The position numbers and the translations under genes are program-made. Positions 8,332-17,603 of a stretch of DNA of 56,461 nt are shown one piece after another; within the stretch, counting starts at the first letter, position 1, and every line of letters starts with the position of its first letter. The stretch is taken from contig NZ_JAAVGY010000058.1 of NCBI RefSeq assembly GCF_014799995.1, forward strand, positions 1-56,461. The letters are read 5' to 3'. The notes beneath the pieces are model-generated. The model did not search any database and was not told the DNA's origin. It worked only from the letters and a program-made list of their open reading frames with translations. This stretch comes from Helicobacter sp. Lineage in GTDB: Bacteria > Campylobacterota > Campylobacteria > Campylobacterales > Helicobacteraceae.

Positions 8332-8406
8332 TGGCTCCGGATGTAGGATTCGAACCTACGACCAAGCGGTTAACAGCCGCCTACTCTACCGCTGAGCTAA
8401 TCCGGA
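8332..8406 (-). tRNA. tRNA-Asn (GTT)
   Basis: The minus strand folds into a full cloverleaf with TCCGGAT/ATCCGGA acceptor stem, anticodon GTT in CTGTTAA, the GGTTCGAATCC T-arm and an encoded CCA end. It stands alone. Confidence 0.97.
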
Positions 8407-8431
8407 ATAAGCTCTATTAAAAAGAGGCAAA

Positions 8432-8460
8432 ATTATATATAAAATCCTATTTAATGTCAA
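8432..8460 (-). promoter_or_regulatory. Promoter of tRNA-Asn
   Basis: On the minus strand, TTGACA (8455-8460) and TATAAT (8432-8437) are separated by exactly 17 bases, 25 bases ahead of the tRNA. Both hexamers match the primary-sigma consensus perfectly. Confidence 0.85.
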
Positions 8461-8550
8461 GGAATCTTATCGTTTTTTAAATATCTTGTAAATTTAAACT
8501 TAAAAATACTACAATTTGCTTCAAGTTAAATTACACAAAATGAGGTTTTT

Positions 8551-9264
8551 ATGGGACGAGCATTTGAATACCGAAGAGCAAGCAAAGAAAAACGATGGGA
8601 TAAGATGTCAAAACTTTTTCCAAAACTAGGCAAAGCAATCAGCATCGCCGTCAAAGAGGGCGGAAGTGGCGACCCTGATATGAACTCCAAACTCCGCACT
8701 GCCATAATGGCGGCTAAGGCACAAAATATGCCAAAGGATAATATTGAAGCGGCTATCAAACGCGCCTTAGGAAAAGACGGAATCCAAATTACAGAGGTAA
8801 ATTATGAAATCAAAGCCCCTCATGGTGCTTTATTTTTCGTAGAATGCGCGACAGATAACACCACGCGCACGGTAGCGAATCTCAAAAGCTATGCCAATAA
8901 ATTAGGCGGACAAATGCTAACCAATAATTCCTTAGAATTTATGTTTGCACGCAAAGCACATTTTGAGATTGACAAAGCCACTGCGGGAGATTTAGAGGAG
9001 CTAGAACTCACACTCATTGACGCAGGATTGGATTCTATGGAAATAGAAGAAGAAATCGTCCATATTTATGGAGATTATACGAGTTTTGGCACGCTTGCAA
9101 ATGCGCTTGAAGAACTGAAATTAGAAGTCAAAAAAGCTGCATTAGAACGCATTGCGACAAATCCTGTTGAATTTAGTGAGGAACAATTAGTGGAGATTGA
9201 AAAACTGCTTGATAGAATTGAGGAAGACGATGATGTACAAGCGGTATTTACCAATATTGCTTAA
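8551..9264 (+). CDS. YebC/PmpR-family regulatory protein
   Basis: Encodes 237 residues of the YebC/TACO1-like family: N-terminal MGRAFEYRRASKEKRWDKMSK, then GGSGDPDMNSKLRTAI, AKAQNMPKDNIEAAIKRALGK and the acidic C-terminal domains (NSLEFMF, EFSEEQLVEIEKLLDRIEED). Family members are described both as DNA-binding regulators and as factors that relieve ribosome stalling at proline stretches. The start ATG 8551 matches the conserved N-terminus, although the ribosome-binding site (TGAGG) is weak. It is a single gene between tRNA-Asn and the thioredoxin gene. Confidence 0.95.
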   Translation: MGRAFEYRRASKEKRWDKMSKLFPKLGKAISIAVKEGGSGDPDMNSKLRTAIMAAKAQNMPKDNIEAAIKRALGKDGIQITEVNYEIKAPHGALFFVECATDNTTRTVANLKSYANKLGGQMLTNNSLEFMFARKAHFEIDKATAGDLEELELTLIDAGLDSMEIEEEIVHIYGDYTSFGTLANALEELKLEVKKAALERIATNPVEFSEEQLVEIEKLLDRIEEDDDVQAVFTNIA

Positions 9265-9341
9265 ATTTTGAATCTCTATTATTAAAAGATTCGGTTTTTA
9301 AGCACTTCAAATTTTGTAGATAAATCATTTAAGGATAATAA

Positions 9342-9662
9342 ATGTTAGAAAAATTAACAAAAGCTACTTTTGAAAACACAATCCAAGAGGGAATCTGCCT
9401 TGTCATAGTCAGTGCGCCTTGGTGTCCGGATTGTCGCAAAATTGAACCCATTATTGAAATATTACGACAAGAATATGGCACACAAATGAAATTTTTTGCC
9501 ATTATGGCAGACGAGGAAGAGGCACTTAAAGAATCTTTAAATGTGCGTAGAATTCCTACACTTATTTTTTATAAAAACGGCGTGGAAGTGGGCGAAAGAT
9601 TAGTTGAGCCAAACTCCAAGCCTCTCATTGAAGAGGCAATCCATTCCGCACTCAAGGCTTAA
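9342..9662 (+). CDS. Thioredoxin-like protein with CPDC active site
   Basis: Encodes 106 residues with a complete thioredoxin fold and no signal peptide, so it acts in the cytoplasm. The active site is APWCPDCRKI rather than the usual WCGPC. The cis-proline loop is RRIPTLIFYKNG. The same CPDC variant is known from the second thioredoxin of H. pylori. ATG 9342 follows AAGGAT. An intrinsic terminator directly after the gene makes it monocistronic. Confidence 0.92.
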   Translation: MLEKLTKATFENTIQEGICLVIVSAPWCPDCRKIEPIIEILRQEYGTQMKFFAIMADEEEALKESLNVRRIPTLIFYKNGVEVGERLVEPNSKPLIEEAIHSALKA

Positions 9663-9670
9663 ATCATTTC

Positions 9671-9703
9671 TTGCGATTCTATTTTAAGAATCGCAAACTT
9701 TTT
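9671..9703 (+). terminator. Intrinsic terminator after the thioredoxin gene
   Basis: TTGCGATTC (9671-9679) pairs perfectly with GAATCGCAA (9688-9696) around an 8-base loop, followed by ACTTTTT. Confidence 0.85.
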
Positions 9704-9826
9704 CACCCTCCCCTTAAAATCAATCATACGGCTTTAATTTCTTTAATTTTATTTATAAATAAGCACTTTTGGGTTAAAATGAAAGGTTATTTTTATAAAT
9801 AATTTATAATTTTCAAGGATAACTCA

Positions 9827-11272
9827 ATGCAAAATCCTCACGCCAAAGGTGGTTTTATCAAGATTCTTGGGCTTGTAGTGTGCATCATTGTCATTTTATT
9901 TGGAATGTTTATGTTAAGCTCCGATGGGTTTGAAAAAGAATCTCCTACGATTCATCTCAAAAGCACCTCTTGGAATCTCAAAGGCACATTCCCTATTGAA
10001 ATCAGCGACAATGCAGGAATCAAAAGCTACAAGGTTTCCTTGATAGATAATGGGCAAAAGATTCCACTTGAGATACAAAATCTCACAGAACAAAATCCAA
10101 TGTGTATGATAAAAAATGCAAATACTGCTCCTTTAGCGCAAAATATTACCACCCAATCCCCTGTAAAAAAATTTTGTATTGGTATCCAAAAGCCCGAAAA
10201 TATCAAGAACAATGTGCAATCTCTCTTGCTTGAAATCAGCGTAACAGACACAAGCAAATGGAATTTCTTTAAAGGCAACACAACCACAGAGAAATTCCCG
10301 ATTCAAATAGACACCAAAAAGCCGCAAATTGCGGTGATTGCAAACTCTTATAAAATCACCCAAGGAGGAAGCGCGCTTGTCATTTTCAAGGCAGAAGACG
10401 AGAATTTAAAAAGCGTCCGAATCACCAACGGGGATTTGGATTTCACACCCCAGCCTTTTTACAAAGACGGGTTTTATATCTCCCTCCTTGCTTGGTCTAA
10501 ACTCCACGAGAACTTTAATGCCAAAATCATTGCAGAAGATAGCGCAGGCAATCTTAGCGTTGCACCCATTAACTATTTCAAGCAAAAAAAGCAATATCGT
10601 AACTCTACGATTCCGCTAACAGATGCCTTTATTGATGGCAAAATTTCTAGCCTTGTAGAAGAAATTGGAGAGAAAAATTTAGGAGATTTTGAAGATAAAC
10701 TCTCAATCTTTCGCTATATCAATGAAGAAGTGCGCGAAGACACCTTTAATCGCATTTTAAAGGCTGCTTCGCTCATAGATACAGAATCTCTTGTAGAAAA
10801 TTTCTCCATTGGAGCGTTCGCCCCTCTAAAGAATGGCGCGGTAATGGCAAACTTTGGCGACCACCGCACCTTTATCTATCAAGGAGAAAATGTCAGTGAA
10901 TCCAATCATATGGGGTTAGACCTTGCGAGCGTGAAACAAGCACCCGTGATTCTTAATAATGCGGGCATTGTTACCCTCAATGAATTTGTAGGCATTGATG
11001 GAAATGCTCTTGTGATTTATCACGGACTTGGACTTTCTACACTCTATGCGCATTTGACGAGCACGGAAGTCAATGTAGGAGATACACTAGAAAAGGGTGT
11101 CATCATCGCAAACACCGGAAACACAGGACTAGCATTAGGCGACCACTTGCACTTTAGCGTGCTTGTGCAAGGCTATGAAGTATGGAATGCGGAATGGATG
11201 GATTCTGCTTGGATTAAAACAAATATCACCAATGTGATTGCACAAAGCAAAGAAATTATAGACAAACTCTAA
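9827..11272 (+). CDS. M23-family peptidoglycan endopeptidase (Pgp3-like)
   Basis: Encodes 481 residues: one N-terminal membrane anchor (about 12-31), a long beta-rich middle with Ig-like repeats (GIKSYKVSLIDNGQKIP), and a C-terminal LytM/M23 domain. Zinc ligands are visible in SNHMGLDLA and in GDHLHFSVL, with the third histidine in LSTLYAHLTS. Such enzymes cut peptide crosslinks in peptidoglycan; in Campylobacter the homologous gene next to lpxC is Pgp3 and affects cell shape. The gene starts a tight run with minC (8-base gap), lpxC and a tsaB-like gene, so all four are probably one operon. Confidence 0.9.
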   Translation: MQNPHAKGGFIKILGLVVCIIVILFGMFMLSSDGFEKESPTIHLKSTSWNLKGTFPIEISDNAGIKSYKVSLIDNGQKIPLEIQNLTEQNPMCMIKNANTAPLAQNITTQSPVKKFCIGIQKPENIKNNVQSLLLEISVTDTSKWNFFKGNTTTEKFPIQIDTKKPQIAVIANSYKITQGGSALVIFKAEDENLKSVRITNGDLDFTPQPFYKDGFYISLLAWSKLHENFNAKIIAEDSAGNLSVAPINYFKQKKQYRNSTIPLTDAFIDGKISSLVEEIGEKNLGDFEDKLSIFRYINEEVREDTFNRILKAASLIDTESLVENFSIGAFAPLKNGAVMANFGDHRTFIYQGENVSESNHMGLDLASVKQAPVILNNAGIVTLNEFVGIDGNALVIYHGLGLSTLYAHLTSTEVNVGDTLEKGVIIANTGNTGLALGDHLHFSVLVQGYEVWNAEWMDSAWIKTNITNVIAQSKEIIDKL

Positions 11273-11280
11273 GGGCAACG

Positions 11281-11916
11281 ATGGTCATAGCAAGACAAAA
11301 AAACTTTCGTGCATTTATTTTTATGCAAGGAGACGCGCAAGAAACCATTACTTATATTGAAAAAAACTTTGTTTTGCTAAAAGACTTTTTGATGATTTTC
11401 GCTTATCCTGTCAAAACAGCTGATTCCACTTCGCTTTATGATTATCTTCTTTTTAAGAATCTAAATTTCATAGAATCGCCAGAAATCAAAAAGGGTGAAA
11501 CGCTTGGGCAAATCCATTTGGGTTTGGAAAATCCTCAAACTCTTTCTGCGATTCCACCCAACAATCATAGCAGCATAGATTCTAATGCAGAATCCCAAAC
11601 TACCAAAGACGAAGCAAAACCCACGCTCGTTTTTCATCGCACGATTCGTAGCGGGGAAGAAATCATCACGCAAGGGGACTTGACAATTTTTGGACGCATT
11701 AATAGTGGCGCACATATTCAGAGTGAGGGGAATATACAAATCTTCGGCAGTATTAGCGGCAATGTCTTTTGCAACGGAGATTATATGATTTTGGGCAAAG
11801 TTGTAGAGGGAAATGTCCTTTTTCACGGAGAAATTTTAGATAAGGAACGCCTACAACATAACCAAAACAAAATTTATAAAAAACAAAATGAAATTATGAT
11901 AGAGGAGCTACAATGA
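11281..11916 (+). CDS. minC: Septum-site determining protein MinC
   Basis: Encodes 211 residues. The N-terminal 85 residues form the FtsZ-antagonising domain (RAFIFMQGD...). A poorly conserved linker rich in S and N follows. The C-terminal beta-helix domain (IRSGEEIITQGDLTIFGRI, GNIQIFGSISGNVFCNG) is the part that binds MinD and dimerises. MinC blocks Z-ring assembly at poles; minD and minE are not in the window. Start ATG 11281 follows AAGGGCAACG. The stop overlaps the lpxC start (ATGA). The minC-lpxC pair is also adjacent in H. pylori. Confidence 0.93.
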   Translation: MVIARQKNFRAFIFMQGDAQETITYIEKNFVLLKDFLMIFAYPVKTADSTSLYDYLLFKNLNFIESPEIKKGETLGQIHLGLENPQTLSAIPPNNHSSIDSNAESQTTKDEAKPTLVFHRTIRSGEEIITQGDLTIFGRINSGAHIQSEGNIQIFGSISGNVFCNGDYMILGKVVEGNVLFHGEILDKERLQHNQNKIYKKQNEIMIEELQ

Positions 11917-12800
11917 AACAACAAACCATTGCAAAAAAAGTAGAATTAGTCGGCATTGGATTACATAAAGGCGTGCCCGTCAAAATGACTTTAGAACCTT
12001 TAGATGAAAATTGTGGCATTCATTTTTATCGCAGCGATGTAGGTGTCAGTATCCCTCTGCACCCAAATAATGTTATAGATACCACAATGGCAACGGTGAT
12101 TTGCAAGGAGGGGCATAGAATCTCTACCATTGAACATTTGCTCTCCGCTATCCACGCCTATGGCATTGATAATCTAAAAATCACCTTAGATAACGAAGAA
12201 GTGCCCATTATGGACGGCAGCAGCATTGGATATTGTATGCTTCTTGAGGAAGCAGGCATTATCAAGCAATCCTCCCCTAAAAAAATCCTAAAAATCAAAA
12301 CACCCATTGAGGTTAAAGAGGGGGATAAATTTGTGCGATTCGAACCCAATGACGCGTGTATTTTTGATTTCTCTATCCATTTTCCTCACCCAGCAATTGG
12401 CACACAATCTTACAAGTTCAAATTCTCTACCAAAAACTACAAAGAGGAGATTGCGCGGGCAAGAACCTTTGGTTTTTTAAGCGAAGTGCAATACTTACGT
12501 TCTATTGGTCTTGCGCTTGGAGGCTCATTAGACAATGCTATCGTGCTAGATGAGACAACGATTCTTAACAAAGAGGGTTTGCGCTATAAAGAAGAATTTG
12601 TTCGCCACAAGATTCTTGATGCAATTGGCGATATGTCGCTACTTGGGATTCCATTGCTTGGTGCATATGTCTCTTATGCAGGCAGTCATAAGCTCAACCA
12701 CTTATTGACAAAAAAACTTTTTGAAAATAGCAATGCGTTTGAAATTTTAGAAAGTGAAGAATCCCAAAAGATTTACGAATACGCCCTACAAAATGCGTAA
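11913..12800 (+). CDS. lpxC: UDP-3-O-acyl-N-acetylglucosamine deacetylase LpxC
   Basis: Encodes 295 residues, the normal length. LpxC is the zinc enzyme for the committed step of lipid A synthesis. Visible signatures are KKVELVGIGLHKG, ISTIEHLLSAIHAYGIDN (first zinc histidine), EVPIMDGSS, RTFGF and VRHKILDAIGDM (second histidine and zinc aspartate). It overlaps minC by 4 bases and the tsaB-like gene by 8, so translation is coupled across all three. Confidence 0.97.
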   Translation: MKQQTIAKKVELVGIGLHKGVPVKMTLEPLDENCGIHFYRSDVGVSIPLHPNNVIDTTMATVICKEGHRISTIEHLLSAIHAYGIDNLKITLDNEEVPIMDGSSIGYCMLLEEAGIIKQSSPKKILKIKTPIEVKEGDKFVRFEPNDACIFDFSIHFPHPAIGTQSYKFKFSTKNYKEEIARARTFGFLSEVQYLRSIGLALGGSLDNAIVLDETTILNKEGLRYKEEFVRHKILDAIGDMSLLGIPLLGAYVSYAGSHKLNHLLTKKLFENSNAFEILESEESQKIYEYALQNA

Positions 12801-13326
12801 AGTCTTTATCCTACCTAATATTGCGGATCAGCCTACATTCGTTGGCGTTTATGCCAAGATTCAAGAATCTTGGAATCTCGCAGAATCTCACGCAATCACT
12901 TGCCCCCTAAGTGATGGGCTCGTGCCTTTATTTATGGATTTACAGAAGCAAGGAATCACATTAGAGAGTTTATACTTTGTGCGCGGTCCGGGGAGTTTTA
13001 TGGCTCTTAAGCTCATTTACCTTTTTGCAAAGACCCTAGAAATTGCACAAAATGTGAAGCTTTACGCCACACACGCATTTCACTTTAACGAAAATTCCCC
13101 TATTAGAGCGTATGGAAATTGTTATTTTATCCGAGAAAATCCGCTATGTGCGAATAATGGAGATTCCATTCCCCACACACTAGAGGAGGAAGCCCAAAAG
13201 CTAAAAATTGCCTTACGAAGTTTTGATACTCCGCCACAAATCAAGCCCTTTGTATTGCCCAATACCTTAAATCTCACGCTTTTTGACACGCAATTAAAAC
13301 CTCTTTATTTACTTCCACCTGTTTAA
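12793..13326 (+). CDS. TsaB-like tRNA threonylcarbamoyladenosine biosynthesis protein
   Basis: Encodes 177 residues from ATG 12793, which lies inside the end of lpxC; an upstream in-frame start at 12754 would overlap lpxC by 47 bases and is unlikely. The motif VRGPGSFMALKLIYLFAKTL matches the GPGSFTGLR segment of TsaB/YeaZ, the scaffold partner of TsaD in making t6A on ANN-decoding tRNAs. The rest is diverged, and the ASKHA nucleotide-binding residues are largely missing, as usual for TsaB. The position after lpxC matches H. pylori and Campylobacter. Confidence 0.75.
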   Translation: MRKVFILPNIADQPTFVGVYAKIQESWNLAESHAITCPLSDGLVPLFMDLQKQGITLESLYFVRGPGSFMALKLIYLFAKTLEIAQNVKLYATHAFHFNENSPIRAYGNCYFIRENPLCANNGDSIPHTLEEEAQKLKIALRSFDTPPQIKPFVLPNTLNLTLFDTQLKPLYLLPPV

Positions 13327-13335
13327 AGGTTCTCA

Positions 13336-14280
13336 ATGTCTATTTCACACGATAACGCACCCAACCATTACCTAGCAGATTCCACAAAAAAACCCAAAAT
13401 GAGCCTCCAACGTCAAGCCACGATTGTCTCAAGCCTCACTGCTTGCATATTGATATTAGTCAAATTTATAGTTGGAATCCTAAGCGGTTCTGTCGCCATA
13501 CTTGCAAGCGCGATTGATTCCTTGCTTGACTTATTTGCCTCACTTTTCAATCTCTATGCCGTTACAAAATCCGAAAAACCTGCGGACTTCAAATATAATT
13601 ATGGTATGGGAAAGATAGAATCGCTTGCTGCGGTGATTGAGGGGAGCGTGATTTTAGTTTCTGGTATTTTTATTTTATACCAATCTTTCAAGAAACTTAT
13701 CTTTGGCGGGGAATTGGCTTATCTTGGTTATTCGGTTTATGTAATGGTTTTTTCACTTGTTTTGACGACTGCACTCGTTGTTTATCTCAACTATATCGCC
13801 AAAAAAAGCAATAACCTTGTCATCAAAGCAGACGCCCTCCATTATAAAACAGATATTTTGAGTAATGGCTCAGTGCTCATTGCGCTTATTCTAGTGCATT
13901 GGACAAACTTCCACGCAATTGACGCAATTTTTGGAATAGGAATCGGAATCTATGTAGCCCATTCCGCATTTGACTTGCTAAAAGAAGGCGTATTTATCTT
14001 ACTAGATAGAACCTTAGATGCACAAAAGATAGATTCTATCAAACAAATCATTGCTGCTGCTCCACAAGTGCAGAGCTATCACGACTTGAAAACGCGTCAA
14101 AGCGGCGAAACAAACTTCGTAGAAGTCCATTTAGTCTTTGACCCACAAATCTCGCTACTAGACGCACACCAAGTTGCAGATTCTATTGAACACGCAATCT
14201 ACAACCTAGAGGGAAAATGGGAAATCATTACACACCTTGACCCTTATGATGATGAAGGAACAATATGCAATATTTGCTAG
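13336..14280 (+). CDS. Cation diffusion facilitator (FieF-like)
   Basis: Encodes 314 residues of the CDF family, proton-driven exporters of Zn2+, Fe2+ or other divalent metals. Six membrane helices occupy about residues 25-215, with metal-site signatures ASAIDSLLDLFASL (DxxxD on helix 2) and ADALHYKTDILSNG (HxxxD on helix 5). A cytoplasmic C-terminal domain (residues 225-314) contains KTRQSGETNFVEVHLVFDP. The DxxxD/HxxxD pair is that of FieF/YiiP rather than Mn-type members. It starts 9 bases after the tsaB-like gene and overlaps the AAA gene by 16 bases. Confidence 0.92.
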   Translation: MSISHDNAPNHYLADSTKKPKMSLQRQATIVSSLTACILILVKFIVGILSGSVAILASAIDSLLDLFASLFNLYAVTKSEKPADFKYNYGMGKIESLAAVIEGSVILVSGIFILYQSFKKLIFGGELAYLGYSVYVMVFSLVLTTALVVYLNYIAKKSNNLVIKADALHYKTDILSNGSVLIALILVHWTNFHAIDAIFGIGIGIYVAHSAFDLLKEGVFILLDRTLDAQKIDSIKQIIAAAPQVQSYHDLKTRQSGETNFVEVHLVFDPQISLLDAHQVADSIEHAIYNLEGKWEIITHLDPYDDEGTICNIC

Positions 14281-15995
14281 ATTTTTTGCAAACCAATCCC
14301 ATTAACAAAACTAAAATTTATCCTTTTTTGAAATGCAATCACGAAGAAGCTTTGATTTTGCGCCATTTATGCGCGGAACTCTTAAAAGGCAATGATGAAA
14401 ATCTCTGTTTGGACATCATTAATGCTCTCTTTATCCCGCAAGATGAAGCAGCGATTCTAGGATATTTGCCTCATTTTAAAAATCTTTTGGAGCTAGGCTG
14501 GATTAACCAACAAAGCTTTTTAAAGAATCTTAGTCAAGAAGTTATCTTGCTAGAATTATTAAACACGGCTTTTAGCTTAAGCTCTAGCTTTTTAAAGCTT
14601 CTTGAAGAGGGCGGAATCAATCCTAAGCTCCCAAAAATTGCCCCCTATAACAACCATTTAGAATATCTCAAAGACCAATTCCTCTCCATTGAGCTAATGC
14701 ACAGCCTAAGCCCATACAAAAAAGACCATTCCACTTCCCCGCTTTTAAACAAAGGTATGCAGAAATTTAAATTACTCCAACAAAGAATTAACGAACGTTT
14801 AGATTTGACAAAAGAAAAGTTGAGTTTGGAAGTTTTATTTAAAGAATACAACCTCAACCCACAAGAAAAAATCATTTTTATTGCGCTCTTGCGTGAGGAA
14901 TATTTAGGCAAAGAGAGCGAGGGAAGAGAATTAAACGCCCTCATTAATCTTGTGAGTATGAATGATTATGAAAGAATCAAGAATCGTGCCCTTTTAGACG
15001 ATAGAAGTCGCCTAGTAGAAAAAGGCTTGGTGGATTATGATGAAATTCTAAGCCCTTTTGGAGGAATTAACCGCACCTTTTTTATCCCTGACGCGATTCT
15101 AAAAAGAATCACGCACCCACAAAATTACAACAAAAAAGAACGTATCAGCCTAAAATCACTCGTCTTAGAGCAAGAAATTTTTGAATTTTTACACCCAAAA
15201 ATTCCTTTGAGCGAAGTTGTGCTAAGCCCAAGCACGAGAGCGACACTTGAAACACTGCTTAAACAAATGGATTCTAAAGTTTTACAATATTTAAAAGATT
15301 GGGGAATCAAAGATAAAAAACGTGGGATTGATGCGAAAATTATTTTCTATGGTGCGGCAGGCACGGGCAAAACATTAACCGCCTTAGCCCTTGCAAAATC
15401 CCTTAAAAAGCCTGTTCTAAGCTTTGATTGCTCTAAGATTCTCTCTATGTATGTGGGTGAGAGTGAAAAAAATGTCCGCAAAATCTTTGAATCCTACAAG
15501 GATCTTTGCACACACAGCAAACAAACTCCTATTTTATTGCTAGACGAAGCAGACCAATTTTTGAGCACACGCACGACTAATGGAAGCGGAGCGGATAAAA
15601 TGCACAACCAAATGCAAAACATTTTCCTAGAACAAATTGAACGATTTGACGGAATCTTGATTGCCACAACCAACTTATTAGAAACACTTGATACCGCGTT
15701 TTCAAGACGTTTTAATTATAAAATTGAATTTAAAAAGCCAAACTTTGAAGAACGACTGCAACTTTGGGAAAAACTACTCCCCAAAAACGCGCCTTTTGAA
15801 GAAAATTTCAATATTAAAAAACTTGCAGAATTTTCTTTGAGCGGAGGACAGATTGCCCTTGTCGTCAAAAATACCGCTTACAATATCGCAAGCCTTAAAA
15901 AACCGCAATTTAGCACACAGAGCTTTTTAGACGAAATCAAGCGGGAGCTTCATTCTAATTTTGACGGAGGGCGCGAAATGGGATTCCACACTTAA
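14265..15995 (+). CDS. AAA+ ATPase of unknown target
   Basis: Encodes 576 residues. The first 360 are helical with no recognised domain. A single AAA+ module lies at about 360-530: Walker A GAAGTGKT, Walker B ILLLDEADQ, sensor-1 IATTN and arginine finger region FSRRF. The module resembles the SpoVK/FtsH-like AAA group, with a pore-loop-like MYVGESEKN after Walker A. Similar proteins occur in Campylobacter and Helicobacter without a settled function. The overlap with the CDF transporter gene suggests co-translation. Confidence 0.85.
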   Translation: MQYLLDFLQTNPINKTKIYPFLKCNHEEALILRHLCAELLKGNDENLCLDIINALFIPQDEAAILGYLPHFKNLLELGWINQQSFLKNLSQEVILLELLNTAFSLSSSFLKLLEEGGINPKLPKIAPYNNHLEYLKDQFLSIELMHSLSPYKKDHSTSPLLNKGMQKFKLLQQRINERLDLTKEKLSLEVLFKEYNLNPQEKIIFIALLREEYLGKESEGRELNALINLVSMNDYERIKNRALLDDRSRLVEKGLVDYDEILSPFGGINRTFFIPDAILKRITHPQNYNKKERISLKSLVLEQEIFEFLHPKIPLSEVVLSPSTRATLETLLKQMDSKVLQYLKDWGIKDKKRGIDAKIIFYGAAGTGKTLTALALAKSLKKPVLSFDCSKILSMYVGESEKNVRKIFESYKDLCTHSKQTPILLLDEADQFLSTRTTNGSGADKMHNQMQNIFLEQIERFDGILIATTNLLETLDTAFSRRFNYKIEFKKPNFEERLQLWEKLLPKNAPFEENFNIKKLAEFSLSGGQIALVVKNTAYNIASLKKPQFSTQSFLDEIKRELHSNFDGGREMGFHT

Positions 15996-16190
15996 TGTTT
16001 GCCACAAATGCTGCGCAATTTTGCAATGGTAAAGGAATCGTGGGGAGTTTTATAAACTTCCGCAACCTGCAATAAGTTTGCAATTCCCAAAAATCACAAT
16101 TTACATAAAATCTCTTTAAATTTCTTGAAAAAGCCTTTTATTTTGGCTTCCGATTCTGCTAAGATACGCGAAACATTTTAGGTGAGTTTG

Positions 16191-17516
16191 ATGACAAGAT
16201 TTTCCAAAGCGGGATATGTATTATCCACTGCTGGCAGTGCGATTGGACTTGGTGGAATCTGGGGATTCCCTTATTTGGTGGGACAAAATGGAGGATTTGC
16301 ATTTGTTCTTGTTTTTGTGCTTGCGTTTTTGTTCTTTGGCGTGAGTGTATTTATCGTGGAAATGCTCTTTGGGCGCACAAGCGGACAAAATAGCGTAAGC
16401 ACCTTTGAGGAATTTGCCCCTAAGAATCTGAAATTCTTAAAATATGGCGGATTTATGGTGATTTCTGGCGTCCTCATCTTTGCCTTTTATGTCGTTGTTT
16501 TAGGCTGGTTGGTACATTATATGTTCTTAAGCGTCATTGGATTACCAAAGACTTTAGAAGCTACACAAAACTTGTGGGGGGGGTTTATCAGTAGTCAAAT
16601 TGGGTGGCAAATGCTCTGGCATTTTATCGTCGTCGCACTCTGTGCTTATGTCCTCAATCGTGGAGTTAAAGCGGGAATTGAGAAGCTAAACTTAATTCTA
16701 ATGCCCTTGCTTTTATTCATCTTTTTAGGCTTGCTTGTTTATTCTATGGCTCAAGACGCTTTTATGGAATCTTTTAAGTTTTTGTTTAGCCCAAACTTTG
16801 AAAAAATCAATTCCGAAGTCATTATCCGCGCAATGGGGCAAGCCTTTTTCTCGCTTTCTCTGGGTGTAGGCGTGATTCTAGTCTATTCTAATTCTATGCC
16901 CAAAGAGGGAAATTTCGTCCGCTTTGCAGTGGTGATTGCCCTGCTTAACTTTGTCTTTTGTTTGGTGGCGGGTTTAGTGATTTTTACCTTTATTTTTGGT
17001 TATGGCGCAGAACCAACCGAGGGCGTTGGGCTAGTCTTCATCTCCTTGCCGCTCATCTTTGCCAATATGGGCACAGCAGGACAAGTGATTGCGTTTTTGT
17101 TTTTCGTTTCTTTAATTTTCGCCGGCATTACTTCAGCCGTCTCTATGCTTGAGCCTCTCAATAGTTATTTGATAGAACGTTTTTCTATGAAACGTCATCT
17201 TGCAAACCTCATTAGCGTTTTGAGTGCCTATCTGCTAGGTATTATCGCACTACTTAGCAATACAACTCTTTTTGCAACAGACTTAACTTTCTTTGGAAAA
17301 AATCTTTTTGATTGGTTTGTTTATCTCACAAGTTCCTTTATGTTGCCATTGGCGGGTGTTTTTATGTGTCTTTATATGGGTTGGCTTCTACCAAAAGAAC
17401 GCGTTTATGCTATGTTGGAGGGGAGATTAACAGGAATCTATTTCAAGGGTTGGTATTTTGTGATTCGTTTCATCGCACCGATTGGAATCCTTGCGGCGAT
17501 GATTAACCTCATCTAA
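16191..17516 (+). CDS. Sodium-dependent transporter, NSS/SNF family
   Basis: Encodes 441 residues with about 11 helices, typical of bacterial NSS members, which import amino acids or related compounds with Na+. The first helix carries the sodium-site signature GYVLSTAGSAIGLGGIWGFP. A GTG at 16182 lies within AGGTGAG, which serves better as ribosome-binding site for ATG 16191 (5-base spacing). The coding sequence contains G8 at 16576-16583, currently in frame (LWGGF). The substrate cannot be told from the sequence. Confidence 0.9.
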   Translation: MTRFSKAGYVLSTAGSAIGLGGIWGFPYLVGQNGGFAFVLVFVLAFLFFGVSVFIVEMLFGRTSGQNSVSTFEEFAPKNLKFLKYGGFMVISGVLIFAFYVVVLGWLVHYMFLSVIGLPKTLEATQNLWGGFISSQIGWQMLWHFIVVALCAYVLNRGVKAGIEKLNLILMPLLLFIFLGLLVYSMAQDAFMESFKFLFSPNFEKINSEVIIRAMGQAFFSLSLGVGVILVYSNSMPKEGNFVRFAVVIALLNFVFCLVAGLVIFTFIFGYGAEPTEGVGLVFISLPLIFANMGTAGQVIAFLFFVSLIFAGITSAVSMLEPLNSYLIERFSMKRHLANLISVLSAYLLGIIALLSNTTLFATDLTFFGKNLFDWFVYLTSSFMLPLAGVFMCLYMGWLLPKERVYAMLEGRLTGIYFKGWYFVIRFIAPIGILAAMINLI

Positions 17517-17571
17517 TTGTAATTCACAAAATTAAAAATTGGCTCGCGTTGCAAGCCCCAAAATCTCTTAA

Positions 17572-17599
17572 AATGTGGAATCCTTAAGGATTCCACATT
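17572..17599. terminator. Perfect 28-base palindrome between convergent genes
   Basis: AATGTGGAATCCTT is followed directly by its exact reverse complement. It sits between the NSS transporter (plus) and the reductase (minus) and ends 4 bases after the reductase stop. T-rich flanks on the minus side (TTTAAGAGATTTT) fit a terminator serving mainly the reductase, possibly both genes. Confidence 0.65.
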
Positions 17600-17603
17600 G
17601 CAT

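Noticed and set aside
16576..16583. G8 run in the NSS transporter as a phase-variation tract
   Set aside because: In frame and short; transporters of this family are not usual contingency genes. Kept only as a note in the gene entry.
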